DNA of 64,000 nt, from NCBI RefSeq assembly GCF_017874735.1, contig NZ_JAGGLV010000018.1, positions 62,001 to 126,000 on the forward strand, given 5' to 3'. Source of the stretch: Paenibacillus silagei. Its GTDB lineage: Bacteria > Bacillota > Bacilli > Paenibacillales > Paenibacillaceae. The translations under genes and the position numbers were made by a program. Within the stretch, counting starts at the first letter, position 1, and the number at the start of each line of letters is the position of its first letter. The notes beneath the pieces are model-generated. The model was not told where the DNA came from. It worked only from the letters and a program-made list of their open reading frames with translations, and ran no database searches. This document shows positions 44,921 through 53,639 of the stretch, in pieces.

Positions 44921-45200
44921 ATGAGGAGCATTAATGCCCCTGATTTCAGCGAAAGTGTGCAAAACCACCAAATGAGGAGCACTAGTGCCCCTGAATTCAC
45001 CGAAAGTGTGCTAAACCACCAAATGAGGAGCACTAATGCCCCTGATTTCAGCGAAAGTGCGCCAAACCACCAAATGAGGAGCATTAGTGCCCCTGATTTC
45101 AGCGAAAGTGCGCCAAACCAGCAAATGAGGAGCACTAGTGCCCCTGAATTCACCGAAAGTGCGCCGAACCACCAAATGAGGAGCACTAGTGCCCCTGATT
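44921..45200. repeat. Tandem array, six copies of a 51-bp unit with a palindrome
   Basis: ATGAGGAGCACTAGTGCCCC or a close variant starts at 44921, 44972, 45023, 45074, 45125 and 45176, each exactly 51 bases on. The centre GAGCACTAGTGC is near-palindromic. The rest of the unit reads TGATTTCAGCGAAAGTGCGC then CAAACCACCAA. Two long overlapping open frames on opposite strands arise from the 51-base (17-codon) period and are not credible genes. After 45200 I see nothing specific up to the next gene. Confidence 0.9.
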
Positions 45201-45388
45201 ACAGGGGGACGGCCTAATTCCAAGGGTTCACCATAATAATGCCCAGGCTCCGGGTCTCGGACCTGGGTACGGGCCTGCACTAACAGGCTTTGTAGGACAA
45301 TTCTCATTCATTCTGCTGCCGGATGCGCAATAGAATGGAATGGGGAAGCGTGTGTTGATCAAGCTTTTCCCGGAAAGGATGAAATGCA

Positions 45389-46660
45389 ATGCAGCGAAAA
45401 ATCAATCTGCTCCTGCTGCTGTTCAGTCTGCTCGGCGCGGGTGTAGCGTTTGTGCTCGGTGAGCTGCTGCTGGACCGCAGGCCGTATGATTTACCTCAGA
45501 TGGTGCTGGTCGGCATCTATTTTGCCATCTTGGCCTTATGTGTTGGAATAGGCGCTCTGGTGGCAGAGACGCTCTCGCCCAAGCTGAACGGACAGTCCTG
45601 GAAGCTGCGTTACCTGGGGACCTCGTGGAAAATGTTCCCGCTCATGGTCGTGCTGCTGCTTGGCGTGGGCACGCTGACCGAGTTCGTGTACGAGCTGAAC
45701 TTCGGCGGCAGCAAGCCGGTTAAGAATGTCGTCATGGTGATTGACGATTCCGGCAGCATGTCGCAGAGCGACCCGTCAGACCGGCGCTACGCGGCGGCCA
45801 AGAATCTGGTGCAGCAGCTCAAAAAAGACAACAAAGTCGCCGTTGTCACCTTCAGCAACGAAGCTTCCGTGGTCCAGCCGCTGCTCCCGCTCTCCAAAGC
45901 GGCGAACCGCGAGAAGGTCATGGAGGTCATCAGCAGTCTGAAGACGACCGAAGGCGGAACGAACATCAGCGGCGCGCTGGCCGAAGCAATGAAGGTGATT
46001 CATGAAGACGGCGCGGACCGCGGGGCGATGGTTATTCTTTTATCCGACGGCGTCAGCCAGTTCAATACCTCTACGGAGCTGACAGACTATGTGGCGCGGG
46101 GAATTAAAGTAAATACGATCGGGCTGGCCCTGGATGATCCGTCCGGCGCAAATCTGCTGCAGAATATCGCCAGCGGCACCGGCGGACAGTATTATGATGT
46201 GGCCGATGCGAACCGGCTTGGCGATGTATTTCAGCAGATTTATGACCGTCTGGGCGACCGGACACTGCTGACCGAGCGCAGCGACCAGACCGCGGACAGC
46301 CCTTATTATGCTGTGGTGCGTGTGCTGGCCTTGATGCTGCTCGGCACGGCGCTGGGTCTGGGCCTTGGCATTGTGTTCGATAACCGCCATCTGGCCCGGA
46401 GCTTCAGTATCGGGGGCGCGGTATCGGGACTTGTGGCGGGGCTGATTCTGGAATCGGGCCTGAACGGCGACACGCTCTGGGACCCTATGACCCGGCTGCT
46501 GGCGCTGCTCGTTCTGGCGGCTATTCTCACCTTGTTCACATATATCGTGCCTGTAGGGGAAGGGCGCCTGTCGCGCCGGGGAAGAGCTGCCGGAGCTGGT
46601 AATGCGCCTGCTGACAGTATTCATTCACCCCGCCGTAACCGCGGCAGTAAAGGGTTCTAA
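45389..46660 (+). CDS. vWA-domain polytopic membrane protein
   Basis: 423 residues. Three N-terminal membrane helices (about 5-23, 32-56, 78-96) precede a vWA domain with MIDAS D119-x-S-x-S (VIDDSGSMSQSD), TTEGGTNISGALAEAM and ILLSDGVSQF. Three or four helices follow (about 305-400), and the tail is basic. The domain order resembles BatA/YwmD-type vWA membrane proteins but with more C-terminal helices. It starts the third section of the locus after the repeat arrays, and the next gene begins about 30 bases later. Probably extracytoplasmic binding through a metal ion. Confidence 0.83.
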   Translation: MQRKINLLLLLFSLLGAGVAFVLGELLLDRRPYDLPQMVLVGIYFAILALCVGIGALVAETLSPKLNGQSWKLRYLGTSWKMFPLMVVLLLGVGTLTEFVYELNFGGSKPVKNVVMVIDDSGSMSQSDPSDRRYAAAKNLVQQLKKDNKVAVVTFSNEASVVQPLLPLSKAANREKVMEVISSLKTTEGGTNISGALAEAMKVIHEDGADRGAMVILLSDGVSQFNTSTELTDYVARGIKVNTIGLALDDPSGANLLQNIASGTGGQYYDVADANRLGDVFQQIYDRLGDRTLLTERSDQTADSPYYAVVRVLALMLLGTALGLGLGIVFDNRHLARSFSIGGAVSGLVAGLILESGLNGDTLWDPMTRLLALLVLAAILTLFTYIVPVGEGRLSRRGRAAGAGNAPADSIHSPRRNRGSKGF

Positions 46661-46689
46661 GCCAGATGCAGGGAAAGGGGCAGGTTGCC

Positions 46690-47325
46690 ATGAAGTACGC
46701 CGAGGCAGACGCTGGAGCACCGGTGATTACCGAAGTTGTATCCAGAGTGGAGGACCGGTTCTGTACGCTGCGCTGGCGCTGGCCGGACGGTGTACAGGCG
46801 GTATATATTCATAAGGCCTCTGCGGAGGCACCGGACAGTCATGAGCATCCGCCTCCGGGTATGAAGCTCTACACGCGTGAAGAATACAAAGCGAATAACG
46901 GGTACCGGGACCGGCTGGACGAGATCGGGATGGTGGCTTACACCATTTATGTGCGGCTTAGCGAGAATGGAGAGACGCTGCTGGTCCGCCAGCAGGATGG
47001 CGGTAACCAGGCGCTCGTCAGCGCGGGTAAAGCGAGGATCTACTACGCGGTCCAGCACAAAAAAGGGTTATTCAGCAAGCTGAAAACCGTGCAGATGACG
47101 ATTACTGCCGAGGTGCCGGTGCCGAAGGAAGTGCTCTGCTACGTCAAAAAGCGGGATGCGCATCCATCCTCCAAGGAGGACGGTGCAAGGTTCCCGTTCG
47201 TCCAGGACTTCGCTCCCGGGCGCAACCAGCTCCCGCCGATTGAGGTCGGCAAGGACGACTTTATCCGTATTTTTTTCACCGATGGGCCTAAATACGGGGC
47301 GTATTATGAGCTGGTTCCCGAGTGA
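46690..47325 (+). CDS. Beta-rich hypothetical protein of the GTPase locus
   Basis: About 211 residues if read from ATG 46690 (AAAGGGG upstream); an in-frame ATG at 46666 is also possible. No signal or membrane segment. It looks like two beta-sandwich domains (VVSRVEDRFCTLRWRWPDGVQAVYIHK at the N-terminus, similar to a fibronectin-type fold, and LKTVQMTITAEVPVP ... FIRIFFTDGPKYGAYYELVPE). No family recognised. It sits between the vWA protein and the GTPase, 48 bases before the latter, and is probably an adaptor of that complex. Confidence 0.7.
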   Translation: MKYAEADAGAPVITEVVSRVEDRFCTLRWRWPDGVQAVYIHKASAEAPDSHEHPPPGMKLYTREEYKANNGYRDRLDEIGMVAYTIYVRLSENGETLLVRQQDGGNQALVSAGKARIYYAVQHKKGLFSKLKTVQMTITAEVPVPKEVLCYVKKRDAHPSSKEDGARFPFVQDFAPGRNQLPPIEVGKDDFIRIFFTDGPKYGAYYELVPE

Positions 47326-47373
47326 GCGGGAGCAGCATACCGGGTGCTGACAACACCCTGAGGAGGATGAGAG

Positions 47374-48636
47374 ATGTCTTTTTTTAGCCGTTTCATGAAG
47401 AAGAATCAGCCCGCAGCGAGGCCGCTGTATTACGATATTGTCTGCCCTTTCTGCTTCACTCGCTTTGAGCCGGAGGAAGTGGTGTTCCGGGCCATGCACA
47501 GCCGTGAGGATGATGAGAATTATGCGCTCGGTGAGGATGATCTGCTGAATAAATACCGGGAGCGCTTCGGCCTCGATACGGTAGATGATATGGAAGCGGT
47601 TCTGCATCCGGCGGATATCCCGGAGGAGTACCATCATTATACCGACAACGTGCTGACCGGGCTCACCGACCGCTATGGGGTGATGACCCGCAGACGGCTC
47701 TGTCCGTCCTGTCATAACGAGCTGCCTGTAACAGCCGGCAAGGTGCCTAGCAATATTATCTCGATTATCGGAGCTTCCCAGGTCGGGAAGTCTGTCTATA
47801 TGACCTCGCTGATCCATACGCTCCAGCATACAACGGCAGGGCATTTCGACGCAGCCTGTATGCCGCTGAATGCCGAGATCAGCCGCAAATTCCGCACCCT
47901 GTATGAGGAGCCGCTGTTCGAGCGGGGGGATCTGCTGGCGTCTACCCAGAAGGAGAAGATGCAGGAGCCGTTTATTTTCCAGTTCGTGTTCAAGGATGAG
48001 TCCAAGCCCCCGCTGACGCTGGTGTTCTTCGATGTGGCCGGTGAAGGCATGGTCGATCAGGATTATCTGGGCCTGCACGGCCAGCATATCAAGAACTCCG
48101 CAGGGATTCTGTTCATGGTCGATCCGCTCCAGATCCGTTCGGTCCGGGAGAAGATCCGCATTAACTTCGGTGACCGTCCGGGGGAGTGGGTATCGCAGTA
48201 TGATGAGCCGCGTGATGTGGTGCTGACTATGTTCGGTGATTTCATCGCTTATCAGGAGAAGAGCAAGACCGAGATTCCGACCGCAGTCGTCCTGGCCAAA
48301 AGCGATATGCTCCACTCCCTCAAGGATGAGGATGGCGACTATATCAAGTCGAACAGCAATGTGTTCAACAACTATGTACACCGCAAAACGCTGAACCTGA
48401 ACGAGTTCCACAACATCGACGGTGAAATCCGGCGCTTTATTGAGAAGGTGGACCGTCCGTTCAAGGATACGATGGATGTGTATTTTGCCAATACGGGATA
48501 TTTCGCCGTGTCTGCGCTGGGCAGCAATCCGGTCAATCAGAAGGTGGAAGGCGTGGTCAGTCCGATCCGGGTCGATGAGCCGTTCATCTGGCTGCTGCAC
48601 AAGCTGAATTATATTGAGGGGAGCGACGGGCCGTGA
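47374..48636 (+). CDS. TRAFAC-class GTPase with N-terminal zinc site (double-GTPase-2-like)
   Basis: 420 residues. An N-terminal zinc-binding pair is split: CPFC near residue 26 and CPSC near residue 110 (RRLCPSCHNELPVTAGKVPS). The GTPase core follows: P-loop GASQVGKS (133-140), switch 2 DVAGEG beginning at D220, and base-recognition AKSD (308-311). The layout fits the DO-GTPase2 group described in predicted NTP-dependent conflict systems. It has no membrane segment. GGAGGATGAGAG precedes the ATG. Its stop overlaps the start of the GAP1-like gene by 4 bases, the pairing expected for a GTPase and its associated protein. Confidence 0.85.
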   Translation: MSFFSRFMKKNQPAARPLYYDIVCPFCFTRFEPEEVVFRAMHSREDDENYALGEDDLLNKYRERFGLDTVDDMEAVLHPADIPEEYHHYTDNVLTGLTDRYGVMTRRRLCPSCHNELPVTAGKVPSNIISIIGASQVGKSVYMTSLIHTLQHTTAGHFDAACMPLNAEISRKFRTLYEEPLFERGDLLASTQKEKMQEPFIFQFVFKDESKPPLTLVFFDVAGEGMVDQDYLGLHGQHIKNSAGILFMVDPLQIRSVREKIRINFGDRPGEWVSQYDEPRDVVLTMFGDFIAYQEKSKTEIPTAVVLAKSDMLHSLKDEDGDYIKSNSNVFNNYVHRKTLNLNEFHNIDGEIRRFIEKVDRPFKDTMDVYFANTGYFAVSALGSNPVNQKVEGVVSPIRVDEPFIWLLHKLNYIEGSDGP

Positions 48637-51600
48637 ACAGATTCTCAGGGTCCATGATCACCCAGCAGATGTATACCCGCGAGCGCCGGGGCGTATACCG
48701 GTCTACAGAGGGCTTCGATACGGTAGCGAAATCGGAGAGTCTCGATAATAATTTTGTCAAAAAAATTCTGCATCCCTTCTGCCTCTACGATGCCCCGGCT
48801 GAGCTTACGGCACGCGGCGAGAAGGATGAGGAGCTGTATCCGGCTGCGCTGCATCTGTTCCATACGGAGAGCAACGAGACTGTGATCGGAGAGAGCCGTT
48901 ATCTGGCGGCGGATTTCACGGGTCAGCGGAGCGCTTTTTTTGCCCATAATTTCGTGGTGCCGCCTATCCGCTCCGAAGAGATTGTCGAGGGGTACGGAGA
49001 CTGGCTGCATGCGGGGTTTGCCCGGAGCTATGAGGGAGAGCCTGGCGGAACCCTGCCTGAGCTGGATTCGATTCCTGTGGCAACCCGCGAGCTGGACGAG
49101 CCGTCTGATCCGCGTACGGTGCTGTCAGGTCTAGGATTCACAGAAGAGCTGTTCAAGGCCCTGCTGCAGGCGGTGATGCTGTCCGTAGCCGGGAAGAAGA
49201 AAATCTATGTAGCGCTGGATGTGCCGATCAGTGAGTTGTCGCAGCGTGCGGCCCGGCTGACGGAGGTTCTCTTCGCTGCGCTGCCGTATGACTTCCGCCG
49301 CAGGCTGGGAGTGATCACGTATGCCAAGGAGCCGCAGAGCCGCAAATACATTCACCTGACCTTCGTCGAGAAGGGCTCTCTGCGTCCGGGCGACCGCAAT
49401 ATCGAGAAGGATTATATCTTCGATCTGGCCGGCGCAAGGTTCCTGAATACCGACTTCGGCGAGTCGCGGCAGATCTATGCCGATCTGGCCTGGAAGACGC
49501 TGGTGGAGAAGGGCGGAAGCCTCCGTGATTTCGCTAAGTTTGCCGACAGCCTGCTGCTCGGGGAGAGTGCGGAGCGTAAGCTGTCGCTGGCGCTCTACAA
49601 TGAGCTGGCGGTCTTTTATGAAATCGAGCAAGGTAATGAAGCCCTATATACAGACAACAAGAACGCTATACTCGGCGGCCTGCTGTCCTATCTGAAGCCG
49701 GAGGGGAAGCTGGATTCGCGGGTGCGGCTGAATGATATGTTCCTGGAGCGGTTCGACCGCGAATATGATCTGATCCGTAAGAAGGGGATTCCGTCAACGG
49801 AGATCCTGGAACAGTTCAAGGCGTATTACGCTCTGCCGGGCCATAATTACCGGGTGAAGATCGTCGATTACTTCATCAACGGGATGCTGAACTGCCAGTC
49901 CGGGGGCCGGGAGGATGTGCTGGCGGCGGCTTACGGGATTATTGAGAGCGATGCGGAGCTTAGTGAGGCGTTCTTCAAAAAAGTGCTGTCCCAATCTCTC
50001 TTCCGCAGGGCGCTGTTCGAGCCGTATCTGGAATCCCGGCTGGCTGCCGCTGCCGGAACGGCGGATATCCTCCGCCTCGTGGGCCACTTCGGCCGGAGTC
50101 TTCCGGAGGTGCTTCAGCAGGCAGCGGTACGGGATACCTTTAAGGAATATCTGCTGGAGAAGCTGCAGCGGGAATCCGATCCAGTAGCGGCGGTAACGGC
50201 TGTTCATGAAGCGGTCCAGCAGGCAGAGAAGCAGCGCCGCAGAGGCGGCGTATACCCGGAGGCCTTGTCCGTTATGGAGGAGCTCGGCACGGTTGCTGAC
50301 CGCTTCCTGCTGAACCGGCTCTCGCTGGACGAGCTGACAATGGAGCAGCTGCTGGAGATCTCGTTCCTGCGTTACCGGGATACGGCAGACTGGCAGCCGC
50401 CGCTCGACGCGATTGCGAAGCGCAAAGCGAATGCGCTACGCGCAGCCTACCGCTGGTTCGGGGAGGAGTCGCCGGACGAGGAGATTTTTGCCGGACTGAC
50501 GCCCCGTGAGCTGGACGATGTACAGCTGCTCGGTGCGCGGTGGCTGAAGGAAGCGCGGAGCCTGGAGCCGTTCGACCGGCTGCCGCTGGCCTTCTATCAC
50601 AGCAGTGAACGTGAAGGCGGGCCGCTGGATTATGATGCGCTGCTGGATCTGGTGGTCCGCAAGGCGGGCAATGACAAGGAGACGGTGTACCGGTTCCTGG
50701 ATTGGTCGCAGCATAGCTGGCTGTTCGCAAGCTCTGGCAAGAAGCTGTGGCCGAATTACAAGCGGGCTGTGCTGAGATATTTCCTGAAGAGCGACCGCGA
50801 GGCATTCAAGAACCGTGAATTCCGCAAAAACCATCTCGACACAGCAACGCCTGCCATGCAGACTGTCTACAATGAAGCCCGCGCCCAGCTGGCTTCGCCG
50901 CTGGCGCGGTGGGTCAGCCGCAGCCGATTTCAAATCCTGATCTCAGGGAGCATCCTCGGGATCATTCTGATTGCGGCGGTTATCCTGCTGAGCCAGCTAG
51001 GGGGACGCGGCAAGGATACAGCTGCGCCGGTGGCCAGCCCCAGCCCGCTTCCGGCAGTGACCGGACAAGCCGCTGTAGCGGCCCCGGTCTCTGTCCGGCT
51101 TGTCGGCGGTGACACGGGGACTGGCGGGAATAGTAGCGGTGATGAGGGAAGCGGAGAAGCGGGTAAGAATAACGGCGTTAAGCTGTTGTTCAGCTTCACT
51201 GATGCTGCGGAATGCTCCGCCTTCAAGCCGGAGCGGATCGGCGTGGAGTCCGCCAGCGGCGTTACGGACTACGAGGTTAAGGCAACGGTTAGCAGTTGCC
51301 AGGTTGAAGCAGGCGCTGGAGCGGACGGCGATGCGAAGGGTGAGGCAGGAGCCGGAGTAGACGGTGATGCGAGTGGTAAGGCAGGCGCCGGAGCGGACGG
51401 CGGTGCGAAGAGTGAAGCAGGCGCCGGAGTGGACGGCGGTGCGAAGGGTGAGGCAGGAGCTGGAGCGGACGGCGATGCGAAGGGTGAGGCAGGAGCTGGA
51501 GTAGACAGCGGCGCGGATAGTGGAGCTGCCGCCTCTCCGGCGGCGGCGGGGACTCCTCCGTCACGCGTCTACGAGGTGACGGTGGAGCTATCAGCAGGCG

Positions 51601-51755
51601 CGAAGCTGGCAGCAGGTGATATGATCACCGCTGGAAGATACTCGCTGAAGCTGGCGGCAGATCCGGGCAGCGCCCCGGAGACTACAGCCACAGCCGCGCC
51701 TAGTGCGGACCCGTCCGCTTCCGCAAGCCCGGAAGCGGACAAGGATGCGGAATAA
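48633..51755 (+). CDS. GAP1-N2-like GTPase-associated protein with C-terminal membrane anchor and repeats
   Basis: 1040 residues. The N-terminus (ITQQMYTRERRGVYRSTEGFDTVAKSESLDN, then HPFCLYDAP) matches the GAP1-N2 domain known beside double-GTPases, followed by FAHNFVVP and a large helical middle region (about 150-760). A single membrane helix is at about 766-788 (ILISGSILGIILIAAVILLSQL). Beyond it an extracytoplasmic segment contains six copies of a 13-residue repeat (GAGADGDAKGEAG type, 893-970), then a beta domain (PPSRVYEVTVELSAGAKLAAGD) and a Ser/Ala/Pro tail. A large cytosolic body with an outside tail suggests it links the GTPase to the cell surface. Confidence 0.82.
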   Translation: MNRFSGSMITQQMYTRERRGVYRSTEGFDTVAKSESLDNNFVKKILHPFCLYDAPAELTARGEKDEELYPAALHLFHTESNETVIGESRYLAADFTGQRSAFFAHNFVVPPIRSEEIVEGYGDWLHAGFARSYEGEPGGTLPELDSIPVATRELDEPSDPRTVLSGLGFTEELFKALLQAVMLSVAGKKKIYVALDVPISELSQRAARLTEVLFAALPYDFRRRLGVITYAKEPQSRKYIHLTFVEKGSLRPGDRNIEKDYIFDLAGARFLNTDFGESRQIYADLAWKTLVEKGGSLRDFAKFADSLLLGESAERKLSLALYNELAVFYEIEQGNEALYTDNKNAILGGLLSYLKPEGKLDSRVRLNDMFLERFDREYDLIRKKGIPSTEILEQFKAYYALPGHNYRVKIVDYFINGMLNCQSGGREDVLAAAYGIIESDAELSEAFFKKVLSQSLFRRALFEPYLESRLAAAAGTADILRLVGHFGRSLPEVLQQAAVRDTFKEYLLEKLQRESDPVAAVTAVHEAVQQAEKQRRRGGVYPEALSVMEELGTVADRFLLNRLSLDELTMEQLLEISFLRYRDTADWQPPLDAIAKRKANALRAAYRWFGEESPDEEIFAGLTPRELDDVQLLGARWLKEARSLEPFDRLPLAFYHSSEREGGPLDYDALLDLVVRKAGNDKETVYRFLDWSQHSWLFASSGKKLWPNYKRAVLRYFLKSDREAFKNREFRKNHLDTATPAMQTVYNEARAQLASPLARWVSRSRFQILISGSILGIILIAAVILLSQLGGRGKDTAAPVASPSPLPAVTGQAAVAAPVSVRLVGGDTGTGGNSSGDEGSGEAGKNNGVKLLFSFTDAAECSAFKPERIGVESASGVTDYEVKATVSSCQVEAGAGADGDAKGEAGAGVDGDASGKAGAGADGGAKSEAGAGVDGGAKGEAGAGADGDAKGEAGAGVDSGADSGAAASPAAAGTPPSRVYEVTVELSAGAKLAAGDMITAGRYSLKLAADPGSAPETTATAAPSADPSASASPEADKDAE

Positions 51756-51825
51756 CACAGCGGCAACAAGCAGGCTGCGTAAGCTTTTAACTAACGCGAT
51801 CGGATAATGCAATCGACTGACGCAA

Positions 51826-52190
51826 TTGATTGCCGCTACCGGCCAACGCAATCGACTGACGCTACCGACTGATGCTATCAACCAACGCAATCGACTAACG
51901 CTACCTACTGATGCAATCGACCAACGCAATCGACTAATGCTACCTACTGATGCAATCGACCAACGCAATCGACTAACGCTACCGACTGATGCTATCGACC
52001 AACGCAATCGACTAACGCTATCGACTGATGCTACCGACCAACGCAATCGACTAATGCTACCGACTGATGCAATCGACCAATGCAATCGACTAACGCTACC
52101 GACTGATGCTATCGACCAACGCAATCGACTAACGCTATCGACGGATGCTATCGACCAACGCTACCGACCAACGCTACTGACTCACTCAAC
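51826..52190. repeat. 39-bp tandem array built from three 13-bp sub-units
   Basis: CCAACGCAATCGACT and variants start at 51843, 51882, 51921, 51960, 51999, 52038, 52077, 52116 and 52155, each exactly 39 bases on. Each unit splits into three related 13-mers: ACCAACGCAATCG, ACTAACGCTACCG and ACTGATGCTATCG. The array decays into similar words up to about 52310. No spacer-like unique sequence, so it is not a CRISPR. It follows the GAP1-like gene directly and is non-coding as far as I can see. Confidence 0.92.
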
Positions 52191-52331
52191 CGACTGACGT
52201 TACTGAGTAGCACTATTAACTAACGCTAACGAGTAACGCTCCTTAGTCACTCAGCCGACTTATACAACTAACTGACGGTTTTGAGTCGATACCAAGTGAT
52301 GGTACTGAGTAGCATTGCTTACAGTGATAGG

Positions 52332-52515
52332 TGTACTCTATACAACTAAAATCAGTAAAAAGGAAGGCGCACCTCTCCTAACTGTATTCTATACAACTAA
52401 ATTTGCCCGAATGGGCTAAAAGGCGGATACAGAAGCATTTTAGATGTACGAAATACAGCTAAAAGTACATTTGGCAGTAAATCAGACGATTTAGTTGTAC
52501 AGATTGCATTTAAGC
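52332..52515. repeat. Dyad four-unit element, 51-bp arm spacing (copy 3)
   Basis: Same architecture and similar sequence to the element at 24619: TGTACTCTATACAACTAAAA (52332), TGTATTCTATACAACTAAAT (52383), inverted TTTAGATGTACGAAATACAG (to 52458) and inverted TTTAGTTGTACAGATTGCAT (from 52491). Corresponding positions are 51, 62 and 51 bases apart. Dyad centre near 52420. From 52516 to 52785 I see no gene or repeat. Confidence 0.82.
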
Positions 52516-52785
52516 ATAACGTTTGGAGCTAGAATAGTACCTTAGTTAGTCGGGGTACGGCAGCCCCCCAGCAAGCTAGGGGATTAAATGAATGCTGATT
52601 AGTTAGAATCTGATGATCGATTAGCGGTAGCTGATCTGCTGTGGGCGCATACAGCGCGGCATGGTGGGCTGGTCAGAGCCTGGTGCATACTACTTTATGT
52701 AGTACAATGATTTGCGCTCCGGCAGGCTGATACGAGCGTAAAGTAATTAGTTAAGTGTGCTAGTGTCCGAATGAAGCTGCTCTAG

Positions 52786-52970
52786 TGCACTTTGTACACT
52801 AGAATGAGGCATATCGAGCCTAATATGGTGTTCTGTTGTATTCGGTACATTAGATTTTGGGAATTTGGCCCGGCGGAGGGTTATTTGCCACAATCGATTG
52901 TATAAAATGCAGCAGAATGCGTTATCGGCCGCTTTTACACGAATTCTAATGTACATAATACAATCGCCTG
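52786..52970. repeat. Dyad four-unit element, 51-bp arm spacing (copy 4)
   Basis: Units TGCACTTTGTACACTAGAAT (52786), TGTATTCGGTACATTAGATT (52837), inverted CGATTGTATAAAATGCAGCA (anchor 52899) and inverted CTAATGTACATAATACAA (anchor 52950); spacings 51, 62 and 51. The sequence resembles the element at 24890, and the order of the pair (copy 3 then copy 4) repeats the order at 24619-25080. Confidence 0.78.
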
Positions 52971-53032
52971 CTGCCGCTGTCTCCGTTAGTAACGCCAACG
53001 GCTTAATTAACAGCAGAAGAGTCACTCCATAG

Positions 53033-53085
53033 TCCTGAATAGTACGATGTGCCGGGGGAGCGGGCATGTGCTATTCAGGATTTTT
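53033..53085 (+). terminator. Terminator-like hairpin upstream of the B12 locus
   Basis: TCCTGAATAGTAC pairs with GTGCTATTCAGGA (one G-U) across a GC-rich loop, and TTTTTG follows. It would insulate the cobalamin-regulated promoter from upstream transcription. Confidence 0.6.
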
Positions 53086-53134
53086 GTGCAGAATGGGCGG
53101 GACTCGAGTGGATGGAATAGAAATAGCTTGTCTA

Positions 53135-53163
53135 TAGACATACAGGGGAATAGTCGATATGAT
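53135..53163 (+). promoter_or_regulatory. Sigma-A type promoter of the B12 riboswitch transcript
   Basis: TAGACA (53135-53140), 17-base spacer, TATGAT (53158-53163); each box is one base from consensus. Transcription would start near 53170, about 30 bases before the riboswitch. Confidence 0.65.
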
Positions 53164-53197
53164 GGTTTGAGAATATTAAAATTTAATAAGCTTTGGG

Positions 53198-53413
53198 AAA
53201 AGGTGCAGATTGCCTTAGAGGCCGTGCGCTGTCGCTAGCAGATGCTGGCAGGGCTATGTCTAATAGAGGAATCTGCTTAAAAGGGAAGCCCGGTGTAAGT
53301 CCGGCGCGGTCCCGCCACTGTAAATACGGAGCAACTCCTGAGGAGCCACTGTCTGCTAACGGGATGGGAAGGCGGGGGAAGCGGTGAAGTATGAGCCAGG
53401 AGACCTGCCTTTT
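53198..53413 (+). promoter_or_regulatory. Cobalamin (B12) riboswitch aptamer
   Basis: The conserved core is unmistakable: AAGGGAAGCCCGGTGTAAGT, then CCGGCGCGGTCCCGCCACTGT (the B12-box region), and at the 3' side GAGCCAGGAGACCTGCC. Closing stem P1 is AAAAGG (53198-53203) with CCTTTT (53408-53413), and P2 is GCAGATT with AATCTGC. It senses adenosylcobalamin or a related form and normally lowers expression of downstream genes when the vitamin is plentiful. It is about 225 bases upstream of the SLH-anchored protein. Confidence 0.95.
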
Positions 53414-53551
53414 TCGTTGTTGTTTCTATTCTTCGGGGGTAAGAATGTGGAAGCAGATGCTGATATTGGCGAGGGCTGTATATGCTGTATTGTATGTAGT
53501 GTGGGAGAGGAATCGGCTCCTTCAGCCGCCCTGTATTGTATTCTTCCCCGG

Positions 53552-53576
53552 CCGCCCTGCACAGGGCGGTCTTTAG
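53552..53576 (+). terminator. Possible riboswitch expression-platform hairpin
   Basis: CCGCCCTG (53552-53559) pairs perfectly with CAGGGCGG (53562-53569) and is followed by TCTTT. It lies between the aptamer and the coding start and may be the regulated terminator; the T run is weak. Confidence 0.4.
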
Positions 53577-53639
53577 GTTGCCGCTCTATCTGCGGAGGAA
53601 GCAGGATTCATCCATTCTATTTCAGGAAAGAGGTTAGTT

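Noticed and set aside
44755..45217. Repeat-protein genes on both strands
   Set aside because: Both frames arise because the 51-bp period is a multiple of three. They lack ribosome sites, and equally repetitive frames appear on both strands.
51826..52190. CRISPR-like array
   Set aside because: The repeats are contiguous 39-bp units of related 13-mers with no unique spacers, and no cas genes are nearby.
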